Shown one piece after another: positions 1-9,552 of a DNA stretch of 64,000 nt; position 1 is the first letter of the stretch, and the number at the start of each line of letters is the position of its first letter. The stretch comes from Saccharomycopsis fibuligera x Saccharomycopsis cf. fibuligera (taxonomy: Eukaryota > Ascomycota > Saccharomycetes > Ascoideales > Saccharomycopsidaceae), in the NCBI GenBank assembly GCA_001936135.1, contig CP012817.1, positions 186,001-250,000 on the forward strand, in the 5' to 3' direction. Below the pieces are notes generated by a model. That model saw only the letters and a list, made by a program, of their open reading frames with translations, had not been told where the DNA came from and ran no database searches. Both the position numbers and the translations under genes were made by a program.

Positions 1-177
1 ATGTTTACGAAAGGCAATTTCTACGAGTGGGAACTTTGAAAAGTAAAACTTTAAATCATTGCATATAAAGATCGAGAAAATATAGATTAGAAAATAACAG
101 TTTTTGAGATATGTCTTTGGAAAGACGTAGGGTGGCGTGAGAGACACGCAGAATGTAACTCTTTAATAAAAAAAATT

Positions 178-1671
178 TTATCCCTTGATGACACTCTTGA
201 CAATATCTTCAACTTCATCCCAGTCATCCGTTGGCACTTTTGTCATTTCTATATTACCAAAGTATTCCTTAATTTCTTTTAAAACTCGGAACGATTTTTT
301 GTCATGAACCAAACTGAAAGACACCCCAACTCTACCAAATCTACCGGTTCTACCAATTCTGTGCAAATAAGTAGATGGATCGGCATTACCATTTCCGAGA
401 GTTGGTAAATCGTAATTAACCACCATAGATACTGATGGGATATCGATACCTCTAGCCAACACGTTAGTAGAAATCAACACTTTAGATCTACCTTCTCTAA
501 AATCATCAATCAATCTATCTCTTTCTTGATTTTCTAAACCAGAATGCAATACAGAAACACTATGACCTTCTTTCCTCAACTTGAAAAACAACTGATTTGC
601 AGTTTCCTTTTTAGCAACAAAAATAATTGAAGAACCAATGGTCAAAATACCATATAGTTCACTCAATACTTCAAATTTATGCTGTTCACTATTACAGTCC
701 ATGTAAAGTTGCTTGATAGCATCGACATTTAATTCTTCATGTTTCAATTCCAAAACGTTGGAATCTGGAGCAAATTTAGAAGCATAGTTTTTCACCTTTT
801 CTGGGAAAGTAGCAGAAAATAGCACCACTTGTATATCTTTTGGTAAAAGTTTTTTAATTCTCAAGGATTGCTCACCAAGACCGGAAGCTTCTAGAAGATT
901 ATCAGCTTCATCTAAAACCAATAATTTGATGTTTTTTGGATTGATAACTTTTTTCTTTAAGAGATCAAAAATTTTACCTGGGGTACCAACGACAATTTGA
1001 GCATTGATTTTTTCGCCTCTTTCAGTAGAATCAGGAACAATAAGTTTAGTTTTCACTTTAGTGTATTTTCCCATAGTTTCTACCACTTCTAAAGTTTGTC
1101 TTGCTAATTCTCTAGCTGGTGATAAACAAATAGCTTGTGGTTGTTCAAGGTCAGGGTCTACTCTTGTTAACATGTTCAAACTAAAAGCAGCGGTCTTACC
1201 GGTACCTGATTGAGATTGGGCAATCAAATTAGTTGGAGGATCACGGATTAACAATGGTAACGCTTTTTCTTGAATTTTAGATGGTTTAGAAAAATTCATG
1301 GAATAAAGACCTTTCAAAAGTTCAGCGGATAGTCCTAATTCTTCGAAAGATTTGACTGAATATAATGGGGAGTCTGGATCAGCTTGCAAATCGGCCAATT
1401 TAACTTTAACTTCATAATTGGATTTAATCAAGTTAGAGCCTTCTTTGGCATCATCACTATCTTTCTTTTCTGCTACTTCTTCCGTCTGTGACGTTTCTTT
1501 ATTTGGTTCTGCTGCTTCTTTGTCTTCTTCCTTTTTGCCTTCTGTTGGTTTTTCTTGCTCTTCTTTTTTATCTTCTACTTTGGTGGCATCAGCCTCAGTC
1601 GGCTTTCCTTCCTTATTTTTGTCAATGGATAACCCCCCAATGAGATTAGAAATTTCTTCTTTGCTCTCCAT
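178..1671 (-). CDS. DBP5: DEAD-box ATP-dependent RNA helicase Dbp5
   Basis: RNA-dependent ATPase that remodels mRNPs at the cytoplasmic face of the nuclear pore during mRNA export; in the family it is activated by Gle1-InsP6 and also acts in translation termination. The 497-residue protein has a charged Lys/Glu-rich N-terminal extension (about residues 1-85), then the helicase core in order: Q motif near 130, Walker A SQSGTGKT at 153-160, PTREL-equivalent SPAREL at 184-189, DEAD at 254-257, SAT at 286-288 and HRIGRTGR at 437-444. Length matches the yeast family (about 480). The start is the ATG opening MESKEE; the stop is TAA. All motifs are intact. Next upstream on the same strand is the Pkh-type kinase, 559 bp away. 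Identification is firm from the motifs plus the Dbp5-type C-terminus (TDDWDEVEDIVKSVIKG). Confidence 0.95.
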   Translation of the reverse strand: MESKEEISNLIGGLSIDKNKEGKPTEADATKVEDKKEEQEKPTEGKKEEDKEAAEPNKETSQTEEVAEKKDSDDAKEGSNLIKSNYEVKVKLADLQADPDSPLYSVKSFEELGLSAELLKGLYSMNFSKPSKIQEKALPLLIRDPPTNLIAQSQSGTGKTAAFSLNMLTRVDPDLEQPQAICLSPARELARQTLEVVETMGKYTKVKTKLIVPDSTERGEKINAQIVVGTPGKIFDLLKKKVINPKNIKLLVLDEADNLLEASGLGEQSLRIKKLLPKDIQVVLFSATFPEKVKNYASKFAPDSNVLELKHEELNVDAIKQLYMDCNSEQHKFEVLSELYGILTIGSSIIFVAKKETANQLFFKLRKEGHSVSVLHSGLENQERDRLIDDFREGRSKVLISTNVLARGIDIPSVSMVVNYDLPTLGNGNADPSTYLHRIGRTGRFGRVGVSFSLVHDKKSFRVLKEIKEYFGNIEMTKVPTDDWDEVEDIVKSVIKG

Positions 1672-2230
1672 GACTCGTTAGTTTTATGTTGTTATTTTTG
1701 TTTGGCAATGTGATAATTTGATGCGATGTATATATTTTAAAGATATAACAATACTACTCTAACTTCTCAATGTAATCAGTTGTGTTTTTCTTTGAAAATT
1801 CGATGGAAGTAAAAAATAAAACACACAAATTGGAAAACCAAATTGTTGGTTATGTGCCATGTGCACCAAGGTGCGTTTCTACGCGTACGATTTAAACTAA
1901 TATACCAAACCAATACATACAACTGTATAGAGTTGTAATTATTATGTAACTCTACGAGTCATTTACATACAAAAATTCTGCATCGCTGTTCACTGCTACG
2001 ATAGGTTTTGCCCTTAATTTTTATAATATATTTTGCTCTTTATTTTTATGATATATTTTGCCCTTTATTTTTATAATATATTTTTCCCGAACCAAGTTTA
2101 TAAAAAATAAACACAAGAAAAACAACAAACAAAAAAAAAAAGCTGACCCAAAAAAGCAAAACAAAAACTAAAACATCATAAATCATAGTAAAGAAATGAG
2201 AAACAAATAGAAAAAGATATACTAAAAGCA
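1672..2230. other. Intergenic: DBP5 promoter / kinase 3' flank
   Basis: AT-rich spacer between two genes on the minus strand. It holds the DBP5 promoter and the kinase 3' end. One ACGCGT (MluI-box-like) site lies at about 1879-1884. A 25-bp tandem triplicate lies at 2010-2084. No gene is evident; a 61-codon hydrophobic reading frame at 2046-2231 is low complexity and overlaps the repeat. Confidence 0.6.
2010..2084. repeat. Three tandem copies of a 25-bp AT-rich unit
   Basis: Units at 2010-2034, 2035-2059 and 2060-2084 share the pattern GCCCTTTATTTTTATAATAT followed by ATTTT, with one or two substitutions per copy. They are adjacent, without spacers. They lie about 150 bp downstream of the kinase stop codon, so they may sit in its 3' UTR or terminator and upstream of DBP5. 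Confidence 0.85.
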
Positions 2231-5218
2231 CTATCTGAATTCATTATTTGCCAAGCTGGCCGCCGCTAATGCTGCTTCTGTGCCAGTCAACATTCCTGCT
2301 CCCCCAGATGGATCTTTTTCAACAAGTTTACGCAACTTATAATCTTGTCCACTGAGACGAGCTTCAGTAATTGCCTCAGTCCAGCGATTTAAGCTACTTT
2401 TGTCCACTTGGAAAAGCGTGGTGGTGGAATAAGTCATAATAGTGAAAATACCCAAAAACGCACTGGATGGTGGGAACGCAGCTGGCGAAGAAGGTGACGA
2501 TAATGCTGCTGATAATGATGCTGTTGTACCTGTTGTTCCTGTTGTTGCTATTGCTCCGGTTCCCGTTGCTGCAGTCGTTGCTGATGGGGAAATTGGTGGT
2601 GAATTTGCAGTTGCCGATGAAAGTACTAAAGGTGAAGAAGGTGAACTTATCACTGGTGGACCACTGGATGCGGTAGAACCTGGCTTCAAGAAACTGATAT
2701 CAGTGATAATTTCTTTGACCCGTATTGATGGATGGGTCAAATCAATTTCTGTTATTAATTCATATTTAGCAAAATTATCCAGCGACTGAGGATTAGCGCC
2801 AGGTTTACGACCAAGAATTAATAAACGGCCCAATGTTGTAACAAGAATCATTCTACTTGATCTGAACTCTGGCATACTATTGCTAGTAGCATTGCTAATG
2901 AAATTGTTACTGTTATTCATCACTGACTTAGTGGTGCTAAGAATCCTTTTAAACATTCCTTTACCAGTATTACCACTACCTCCATTAGTACTGGCAACAT
3001 TTGGTCCGCTGCTTTGAACAGCATTATTATCTAGTTCTGCTTCTATTTCTTCGATATCTCCTGTTTTCACGTAATGTACAATTCCTGAAACTTCCTTATC
3101 ATTGGCATCAACACCATCATCATAAGTGCCGTCATGGTTATGAGTGTTACTACTATTATTACTGTTATTACTATTTTTACCATTGCGTAGTCCAGATCTG
3201 CCATTACCATGAACCATTTGCGTCAATAAACTGTAGTTAAATGACCCATTGCTATTTCTTTTTCCCTTGTAGTATAATGGTGAATTAGCAAGCTTACCCT
3301 TAAATTTTTTTTCAAATGATTCAGTTGTCATGTATCGAATGTATAACACTCCACTTTTCAAGACACGTTCATGCGAGTTGATAAAAAATCTGTGCCATTC
3401 CAAATCTAATGGGGTATAGTTTAGCGTTTTCGCTCTTACTGGCGGAGATGATAAAGATGGTGACAGCGAAGGTGATGCAGCGCTTTTTGTCGCTACTTTT
3501 TGAGTGCCAACATGCGAAGGATGGAAGCTATAATTGTTAAATCTTGGGGAATTTGATTTTTCTGGTTTTTCTTGTTTTGGGGTATTTTCTGGAGAGGGGC
3601 CACTACCAATTTGTGGGGATGAAGGCAATGATATTGATCTCTTGTTTTTCCTTGGTCTAACAGATTCTACCAAGCCTGCCGTGCTGTTGTTGTTGTCATC
3701 ATTTTCCTCATCATGATATTTCATACGCAAATCTGTACCACGGCCAGTACGTATATGTATTGATGAGGAAGAATGTTGACGACGATGATCTTTGGGAAGA
3801 CGGGTTTTAGTTTTTGATTTTGAGGATAATCCTGACTCACCAGAAATAGAGATTTTGGTCAATGCAATAGCAGCAGCATTAGCTGACAAGTTTTTTATTG
3901 GTTGTTTCTTGCCCTTTCGAAGATTTTCAGCATTAGCTGATGTTGAGCCAACGGCTGCATTATTATTGTCATTTCCGTTTGTACTGACATTGCTGTTTCC
4001 ATTGATGTTAATATTGTTGCTATTATTGATAACATTTGTGGTACTAGTACTGCGATTAAATTTATTCACACTAATAGTACTATTATTGTTACTGTTATTA
4101 CCTGATGAAGTAGATGAAATAGATTGAGATGGAGGTGTGGCTGCAAGTGATTTGCTTGATCCAGACACGTCAGATTTGCGGCTTTTCAAGGGGATGCGAA
4201 TTTTTGGGGCAGCACCTAGCTCTGGTACAGGTTTCATCGCTTGAGCAGATACTTTGTAAGGGCTAAACTCAGGAGGAGGCGAATACCATACTGAATTATC
4301 TGTATCCCTCCAATCGATGCCCTGAAAAAACAAATGTTTCTCTAATTCTTTTATTGTTGGTCTATCTTCGGGTACGAGCACAAGTATTCTCTTTACTAAA
4401 TCTCTAATAATGGTTGGGAAACCAGCAGAAAAAGCATATTTCAATTTCATAACTTGCTGGAAAGTTAGATAGTCATTTGTAGCTTTGAATGGAGGTCTAC
4501 CAGCAATCATTTGATATATAATACAGCCAAGGGCCCAAATATCGCAGGGTTTCCCCACTGCTTTGTCATTCAACAATTCGGGTGAAACGTATTCTGCAGT
4601 GCCAACAAATGATTTTGCCTTTCCGTCGTCAATGTACTTGTCAGTTTCGGGATCTTTGGATAATAGTTTTGCAGTGCCAAAATCAGTGACTTGAATTCTA
4701 AACCCATCATCTAATAATATATTTTCTGGCTTTAAGTCTCTATGGATAACGCCTTTACTATGCATATACTTCAAAGCGTCGAGAATTTGAGCAGCGTAGT
4801 ATCTAGTTACGTCTTCATTCAAGGTGCCGTATTTTTTGATTAGCGAAAGTAGCTCACCATTAGAAGCATAGTCAAGGACAAAGTATAAAGATCGTTCATC
4901 CTGAAACGTGAAAAATAAATGGACAATTCCGTTTCTTCTACCGAGAATATTTAGCGAGTCCTTTTCAATGTTGACATATTTGACCTTTTTTTCCTTCACT
5001 ATGTGACGTTTGTCCAATACTTTGATGGCATAGAGCTTTTGTGTATGTATATCCCTAGCTAGCATCACATTTGAGTAGGAGCCTTCGCCTAGCTCGCCTT
5101 CAATCTTGAAATCGCTAGATGTTCTTCTAATGATTCTAGTTTTAACGCTACCATCGCTGCCCTTTTCCACGATCTTAAGTTTTGCTGCCCATTCTTCGCT
5201 AATGTTAGAGGTAGACAT
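2231..5218 (-). CDS. PDK1-type (Pkh1/2/3-like) protein kinase with C-terminal PH domain
   Basis: Serine/threonine kinase of the PDK1 family, which phosphorylates activation loops of AGC kinases (Ypk, Pkc1, Sch9) downstream of sphingoid bases. The 995-residue protein has a kinase domain at about residues 36-306: glycine loop GELGEGSYS near 41-49, Lys66, HRDLKPEN at 159-166, DFG at 179-181, activation segment with SFVGT at 203-207 and SPE at 212-214. A long Asn/Ser-rich region follows. A PDK1-style PH domain then appears in pieces: a strand block starting LEWHRFFINSHERVLKSG, a middle block with RMILVTTLGRLLILG, and an end block with LFQVDKSSLNRWTEAITEAR; low-complexity Asn and Ser/Ala/Pro inserts separate them. 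S. cerevisiae Pkh proteins are usually described without a PH domain, whereas other fungal PDK1 proteins have one. Which Pkh paralogue it corresponds to cannot be decided here. Confidence 0.9.
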   Translation of the reverse strand: MSTSNISEEWAAKLKIVEKGSDGSVKTRIIRRTSSDFKIEGELGEGSYSNVMLARDIHTQKLYAIKVLDKRHIVKEKKVKYVNIEKDSLNILGRRNGIVHLFFTFQDERSLYFVLDYASNGELLSLIKKYGTLNEDVTRYYAAQILDALKYMHSKGVIHRDLKPENILLDDGFRIQVTDFGTAKLLSKDPETDKYIDDGKAKSFVGTAEYVSPELLNDKAVGKPCDIWALGCIIYQMIAGRPPFKATNDYLTFQQVMKLKYAFSAGFPTIIRDLVKRILVLVPEDRPTIKELEKHLFFQGIDWRDTDNSVWYSPPPEFSPYKVSAQAMKPVPELGAAPKIRIPLKSRKSDVSGSSKSLAATPPSQSISSTSSGNNSNNNSTISVNKFNRSTSTTNVINNSNNININGNSNVSTNGNDNNNAAVGSTSANAENLRKGKKQPIKNLSANAAAIALTKISISGESGLSSKSKTKTRLPKDHRRQHSSSSIHIRTGRGTDLRMKYHDEENDDNNNSTAGLVESVRPRKNKRSISLPSSPQIGSGPSPENTPKQEKPEKSNSPRFNNYSFHPSHVGTQKVATKSAASPSLSPSLSSPPVRAKTLNYTPLDLEWHRFFINSHERVLKSGVLYIRYMTTESFEKKFKGKLANSPLYYKGKRNSNGSFNYSLLTQMVHGNGRSGLRNGKNSNNSNNSSNTHNHDGTYDDGVDANDKEVSGIVHYVKTGDIEEIEAELDNNAVQSSGPNVASTNGGSGNTGKGMFKRILSTTKSVMNNSNNFISNATSNSMPEFRSSRMILVTTLGRLLILGRKPGANPQSLDNFAKYELITEIDLTHPSIRVKEIITDISFLKPGSTASSGPPVISSPSSPLVLSSATANSPPISPSATTAATGTGAIATTGTTGTTASLSAALSSPSSPAAFPPSSAFLGIFTIMTYSTTTLFQVDKSSLNRWTEAITEARLSGQDYKLRKLVEKDPSGGAGMLTGTEAALAAASLANNEFR

Positions 5219-6136
5219 TTTCGGTATATGTTGAAACTGGTATTGGTGTTAGTGAAGATGAAGATGACGATGACTATGCTTGTGAAATAAGATTTGATTT
5301 TTATTTTGGTTTATCTTTCGCGGTGTTTCTTTTGTTTGAGCTTTTCTTTTTATGTGTCTGGCTAAGGTTTATTAGCTGTGGGTAGACATGGACTGCTGTT
5401 TTGCGCACGCTGGGCTTGCTGGCTCTGGGGATGGACTTCTTCTGAAACAGGCTATCTAGACACTTATACTCTCTCCGTCTGTCTCTGTCTCTGTCTCTCT
5501 CTTGTCCACCATCACCAGCAACTGCAGCCACCAGCCGCTGAGCGACTAATTCCCGCCTGCTTTTGCGTTCTCTGCGCAGACAAGCCACATTCAGGGCTCT
5601 TAACTGGGTGGTGTGTGGCAACGCCAGAAACCGGTGGTATTTGTATCACATGATATACAGTTTCAACTCAGAAGTTAGTACACACTAATACCGGTAATGT
5701 GTACCGGATATAAGCCGATAAATACATACTAACAAAGCCACAAGCCACAACATCATGAACCAAAGTATTCATCCTTGCAAAGGCGTTTTGAGACTTTGAA
5801 AGCCTACTTAAGTCAGATTTAACGACAATAAATATGTATTCATGGAAACCAAAACGCCTCTCCTAGCAATCTTTTTGAAGCAGGATTTGAGGACAGCCTT
5901 ATCACTTACCGATATCATGCTTATAGACTTTCTGTATGATCAGATCGCTTTTCATTGCAATAGTTTCGATTCACAACGTACTATCGTTCATATAAAAAAA
6001 ATTATATATATATATTGCTCCAAAAATGTTGCTGCAACTTATATAGCCTCTTTATTTTGTATAAAGCATTTGGAAATTGAATATTTTTTTTAGTCTTGAT
6101 CTATTTGATTTATATAGTTGAATATTCTGAGCCTTG
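5219..6136. other. Intergenic: kinase promoter and spacer
   Basis: Upstream region of the Pkh-like kinase. A pyrimidine-rich (CTCTGT) segment lies near 5465-5515, and GC content is locally higher around 5390-5620. The rest is AT-rich. The open frames (for example 5301-5621 minus and 5842-6093 plus) have no family resemblance and look random. Confidence 0.5.
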
Positions 6137-6813
6137 TGTTAAAAAATTGAAAAAAAAAAAAAAAAAAAAAATTTTTTTTACGAACATTTCCTTTACTGTG
6201 TTCACATTCCTGATCAGTCTGAGTTCACAATCGTCGAGACAACCAACACCTAAGTTATCGGAAATTTTGTATTAAGGTCGGCAATGTGTTCCTTTTAACT
6301 TGTGTATATAGCGATGGGCGGAATAAAGGACAAGCCGATATACCCATTGTCGGAGTATTGTGACTATATCTGCTACCCATACCTGAGGTTGTCCCCTCTG
6401 GATAGCACTGGTTAGACTAGTCTCTCCTCTAGTAGTAAAGGATAGCCACTTACTGAGATACTAATATTTTTCTTGAGTAATGAAATTGGTCTTATATTCC
6501 TTACTTATTATAAACTATATCATTTAATAAAAACATTCTGTCTTTCAGACTATATATAATAATTTCATTCCTCACCCATAATGCTCAGGTGATGTTAAGT
6601 TTTCCATCACATCTTTGATGTTGTTGTCCTTAGCAACTATGCGTACGCTCAAATGTTCTCGGCCGCAAAAGGCAGTTTACCAAAAAGGAGATTATACCAA
6701 ATGGACGGTATGAAAGATGTTAATTGGTATAAATCCAACACCCATCGATAACGATAATAACCATAACAAACTTGTTTAAAATACTTAGTAGAGAATTAAC
6801 CTTCATTTAAACA
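6137..6813 (+). mobile_element. Ty3/sigma-like solo LTR, split by a second LTR
   Basis: The sequence at about 6180-6345 and 6747-6813 aligns along its length with 33297-33529. Shared blocks include the segments with CATTCCTGATCAGTCTG, AGGTCGGC, TTCCTTTTAACTTGTGTATA, CGATAACGATAA and TACTTAGTAGAGAA. The element appears to run from TGTT to AAACA, about 280 bp once the nested insertion is removed; the left end is blurred by a 22-base A run and could instead lie near 6176. It ends exactly 17 bp before the mature 5' end of tRNA-Ile, the spacing typical of Ty3 (sigma) integration. No target duplication is visible, so it is old. Family assignment rests on position and termini, not on internal genes. 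Confidence 0.75.
6348..6741. mobile_element. Nested solo LTR with intact 5-bp target duplication (Ty1/copia-like termini)
   Basis: A 394-bp segment beginning TGTCGG and ending CCAACA is flanked on both sides by CCCAT (6343-6347 and 6742-6746). It interrupts the sigma-like LTR, whose sequence resumes directly after the duplication. The perfect duplication and clean TG...CA ends indicate a younger insertion than its host. Inverted termini of this kind are usual for Ty1/copia LTRs, so the family call is tentative. No internal region or second LTR is present, consistent with LTR-LTR recombination. Confidence 0.8.
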
Positions 6814-6830
6814 CTATATAACCTAAAAAG

Positions 6831-6924
6831 GGTCCCTTGGCCCAGTTGGTTAAGGCGTGGTGCTAATATAGAGCCAAAATGGCAATGTTACGCCAAGATC
6901 AGCAGTTCGATCCTGCTAGGGACC
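6831..6924 (+). tRNA. tRNA-Ile(AAU), with a 21-nt intron
   Basis: Cloverleaf: acceptor GGTCCCT/AGGGACC, D-arm GCCCAGTTGGTTAAGGC, anticodon stem TGGTG/CGCCA, T-arm AGCAG-TTCGATC-CTGCT. The loop reads C-T-AAT-A, with the anticodon at 6865-6867 and an intron at 6869-6889 one base 3' of it, the canonical position. The exons match the yeast tRNA-Ile(AAU) pattern closely. S. cerevisiae tRNA-Ile(AAU) has no intron. A T-rich terminator follows directly. Two LTR remnants lie upstream, the nearer 17 bp away. Confidence 0.93.
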
Positions 6925-7315
6925 ATTTCTTTTTCTTTTTCTTTTTGTTCTTGCTGTCATTATCTTACGGTATCAGTATCCCTTGATAGTGTGTTTTTTT
7001 GTTTATTCATACCTTGAAATTCACATTACTTACACATCATCTTATTGTTTGCTTTTGTGTTGCCGGTCTGTACTTTCCATATATTCAGATGACACTTGGG
7101 CGTGACAAGGCAATATGCGCTCCGACAAAACAAAAACTAGCGGCAGTACAGCGACAGAATGATAGAAAAAAACAAAAATACGAAATTTTCAAAATTCCCT
7201 AAAATAAACACATAGGGACAAACTATAGATAAACAAACTATCGCTTAAGCTAATTAGTCATTCACTCCGCTTCGTGGCGTCTATCATAATAAAGTTGTTA
7301 CAAAGCACTCAAGAA
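6925..7315. other. Intergenic between tRNA-Ile and SET-domain gene
   Basis: Begins with a TTTCTTTTTC Pol III terminator, then AT-rich sequence that must hold the promoter of the SET-domain gene. A GTG codon in frame at 7274 is not used here as a start because the first in-frame ATG is at 7316. Nothing else is recognised. Confidence 0.5.
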
Positions 7316-9337
7316 ATGAGCTATAGACCTTTGAGATCAACTACTTTGAAATCTTCGTTTGCCCAACTTGACGATTTTCTTCTCAATCAGCCGCTTCCAG
7401 AAATAGGCGAAAGTTTAGTCCTCCATGAAATAGAACGCCATTATCACTGGTTACAATGCATTAAAGTCGAACATAAATCAAAAAGCAATAATTGCGAGAA
7501 AGACTATAAAAACTCTGGAGCGAACCCCAATGGCGTGAAGAATATTGGCACAATGGGTGGCATAACCTTGGGCAAGAAAAAGAGAAAAAAGGAAGAAGAA
7601 AGTGATTTTGAATTCGAATTGAATAGTCTTTATGAGCCAACCGATAGTGAAGAAGAGAAAAACAAGAGAGATGGCACCATTGGTAATATTAGCACTAGCG
7701 ATAATGATTTTGATAGCCCGTTTAGTATTGATGAAGATCGACCTATTGCGTCTTTCCAGAATCGCAACAGAATAAAAAGCAATAAATTCAAGAATGAAAT
7801 CACATCGCATAAACAATCAAAAAAGAAAAGACTTTCTATTTTGGATCTTTTTGACAAAGATAGGAAAGAGAAACAGAAAAAGAAAAAAATATGGCTATTA
7901 TCTGGGTTATATGCTCCTGATACGAAATTGGATATGCCTAAGAGTATTCCTTCAAATCAAGATTTTCTGGATATCAATAAAGGTCAAGACACAGTCAACG
8001 AAGAAGAGGATGATGAACCTTTAAAACACAATATCAAGTTTAAAGTTCCGGAAAATAATATTTTAAAGAGAGATCAGGATTTCAAAATGCCTTGGAATAT
8101 TTTCTGCCCTGGAACTTTGGATAAAGCTATACATATCGATGATATCAAAAATATATTTGTTCCGATAAATGATAATGCCTATAAAGAGAAATTACAATCA
8201 CAGCTTATATCAATTGATGGGGGCCACCAATTACAACTAGATCAAGAAGTTTTGAAGAAATACAAACATTTCAAAACATTTCAAGAACAGCAATCTGCAT
8301 ATGTAATACACGGAACAGAAATTTTTGACACAGATATCAAAGGCTATGGGCTACGAACAGTGAGAAATTATGAACCGCATAGCTTAATTACCGAATATAC
8401 TGGAGAGATATTGACCTACAAAGAATTCAATAACTTACAACACTCTAAAGACTACACCATAAGTTTCGTAGATGGGTACGTTATTGATGCATTTAAACAA
8501 GGATCAGTAGCTCGATTCATTAACCATTCAGTGAATCCAAATAGTTACTTCAAAATATTCTTAACCGAAAAAGGCGAACCTAAACTTGGCATCTTTGCTA
8601 ATGAGAACGGCATAAATCCCGGTGAAGAAATCACTTTTGATTACAACACCAACAAAATATACAACATTAAACCACAGCGGTGCTTTTGCGGTGAAACTAA
8701 ATGCAAAGGATTTATTCGAACTTTTTATAAGAAACTAGTATTGATCAACATGTTAGAATTTAATGATTATTACAACAATGATAATAACATAAGCGCTGAT
8801 CATGGTAACATCACAGAAATGACAAAATATATTGAATCAACCATTGAAACACAATTCCCAATAAAGCGACTTAAAGGATTATCGATTTACTGTTCAGTAT
8901 CTACTGAACAAGATAGACAAGAATCCTATTTTTATGTTGTGGGTAAAACTCAAGAATATCAAAGAGAAACCAGTATAGCATATGAAGGAGGGAGGCCCGC
9001 AAGTACTGATTATGGCTATGCTGAAGAAGAGGAAGAAGAGGAACACGAAACGGATTCCACTATCAACGCTGAGGGTGATGGCAGAAGTAGCATCACCAAA
9101 GGTGCTAGTAGCAGTAGTGGTTCTTATGGAACAAGTAAACAAAGTGTGGTAAAAAGAAATGGCCTGGGAACTAAAAAATTAAGAAGAAAAACTTTGGCAG
9201 GAGAAAGAAGACGAAATAGTTATTATGCTAGTAAAATTAGGCGTGAAAGGTCGACTAATGGATCAGCAGAATTCAATCATTTGCCCGATAAACTCAAACG
9301 ACAATTGGGTATTGATATGGTGGTGAACAACTTGTAA
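7316..9337 (+). CDS. SET-domain protein with post-SET motif (histone-lysine methyltransferase-like)
   Basis: About 673 residues from the ATG opening MSYRPLRS. An acidic, Lys/Ser-rich, probably disordered N-terminal half precedes a SET domain: GTEIFDTDIKGYGLRTV (GxG cofactor loop), ITEYTGEIL, RFINHSVNPN, then GEEITFDYN. A post-SET cysteine cluster RCFCGETKCKGFI follows. The C-terminal third is poorly conserved, with an acidic run and Arg/Lys-rich patches. There is no PHD finger, so it is not a standard SET3/SET4 protein; the overall plan is closest to the SET2/ASH1 group. In the family the NHSC cysteine joins the three post-SET cysteines to bind zinc; here that residue is valine, which may weaken activity. 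Substrate is unknown. Confidence 0.75.
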   Translation: MSYRPLRSTTLKSSFAQLDDFLLNQPLPEIGESLVLHEIERHYHWLQCIKVEHKSKSNNCEKDYKNSGANPNGVKNIGTMGGITLGKKKRKKEEESDFEFELNSLYEPTDSEEEKNKRDGTIGNISTSDNDFDSPFSIDEDRPIASFQNRNRIKSNKFKNEITSHKQSKKKRLSILDLFDKDRKEKQKKKKIWLLSGLYAPDTKLDMPKSIPSNQDFLDINKGQDTVNEEEDDEPLKHNIKFKVPENNILKRDQDFKMPWNIFCPGTLDKAIHIDDIKNIFVPINDNAYKEKLQSQLISIDGGHQLQLDQEVLKKYKHFKTFQEQQSAYVIHGTEIFDTDIKGYGLRTVRNYEPHSLITEYTGEILTYKEFNNLQHSKDYTISFVDGYVIDAFKQGSVARFINHSVNPNSYFKIFLTEKGEPKLGIFANENGINPGEEITFDYNTNKIYNIKPQRCFCGETKCKGFIRTFYKKLVLINMLEFNDYYNNDNNISADHGNITEMTKYIESTIETQFPIKRLKGLSIYCSVSTEQDRQESYFYVVGKTQEYQRETSIAYEGGRPASTDYGYAEEEEEEEHETDSTINAEGDGRSSITKGASSSSGSYGTSKQSVVKRNGLGTKKLRRKTLAGERRRNSYYASKIRRERSTNGSAEFNHLPDKLKRQLGIDMVVNNL

Positions 9338-9552
9338 ACTAGTGTGCACTTTTATTTGAAAATTTATATTCATTATTATTTTCTGGTAAAAACCCAAGTG
9401 TCATATATTGTATAGGTAGTAGAAGACAAGTTGCTAAAAAATAGAGAAAGATATGAATATACTGCAAATAGAATAAAAAGTAAATAAGATGAACAAAAAA
9501 GAAAAAAAGTATCAAACACATATACAAAGAGGTTATTATGTATGGATTATTA

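Noticed and set aside
2442-4127. Plus-strand frames of 60-115 codons inside the kinase gene
   Set aside because: Antisense shadows of Asn/Ser/Ala repeats.
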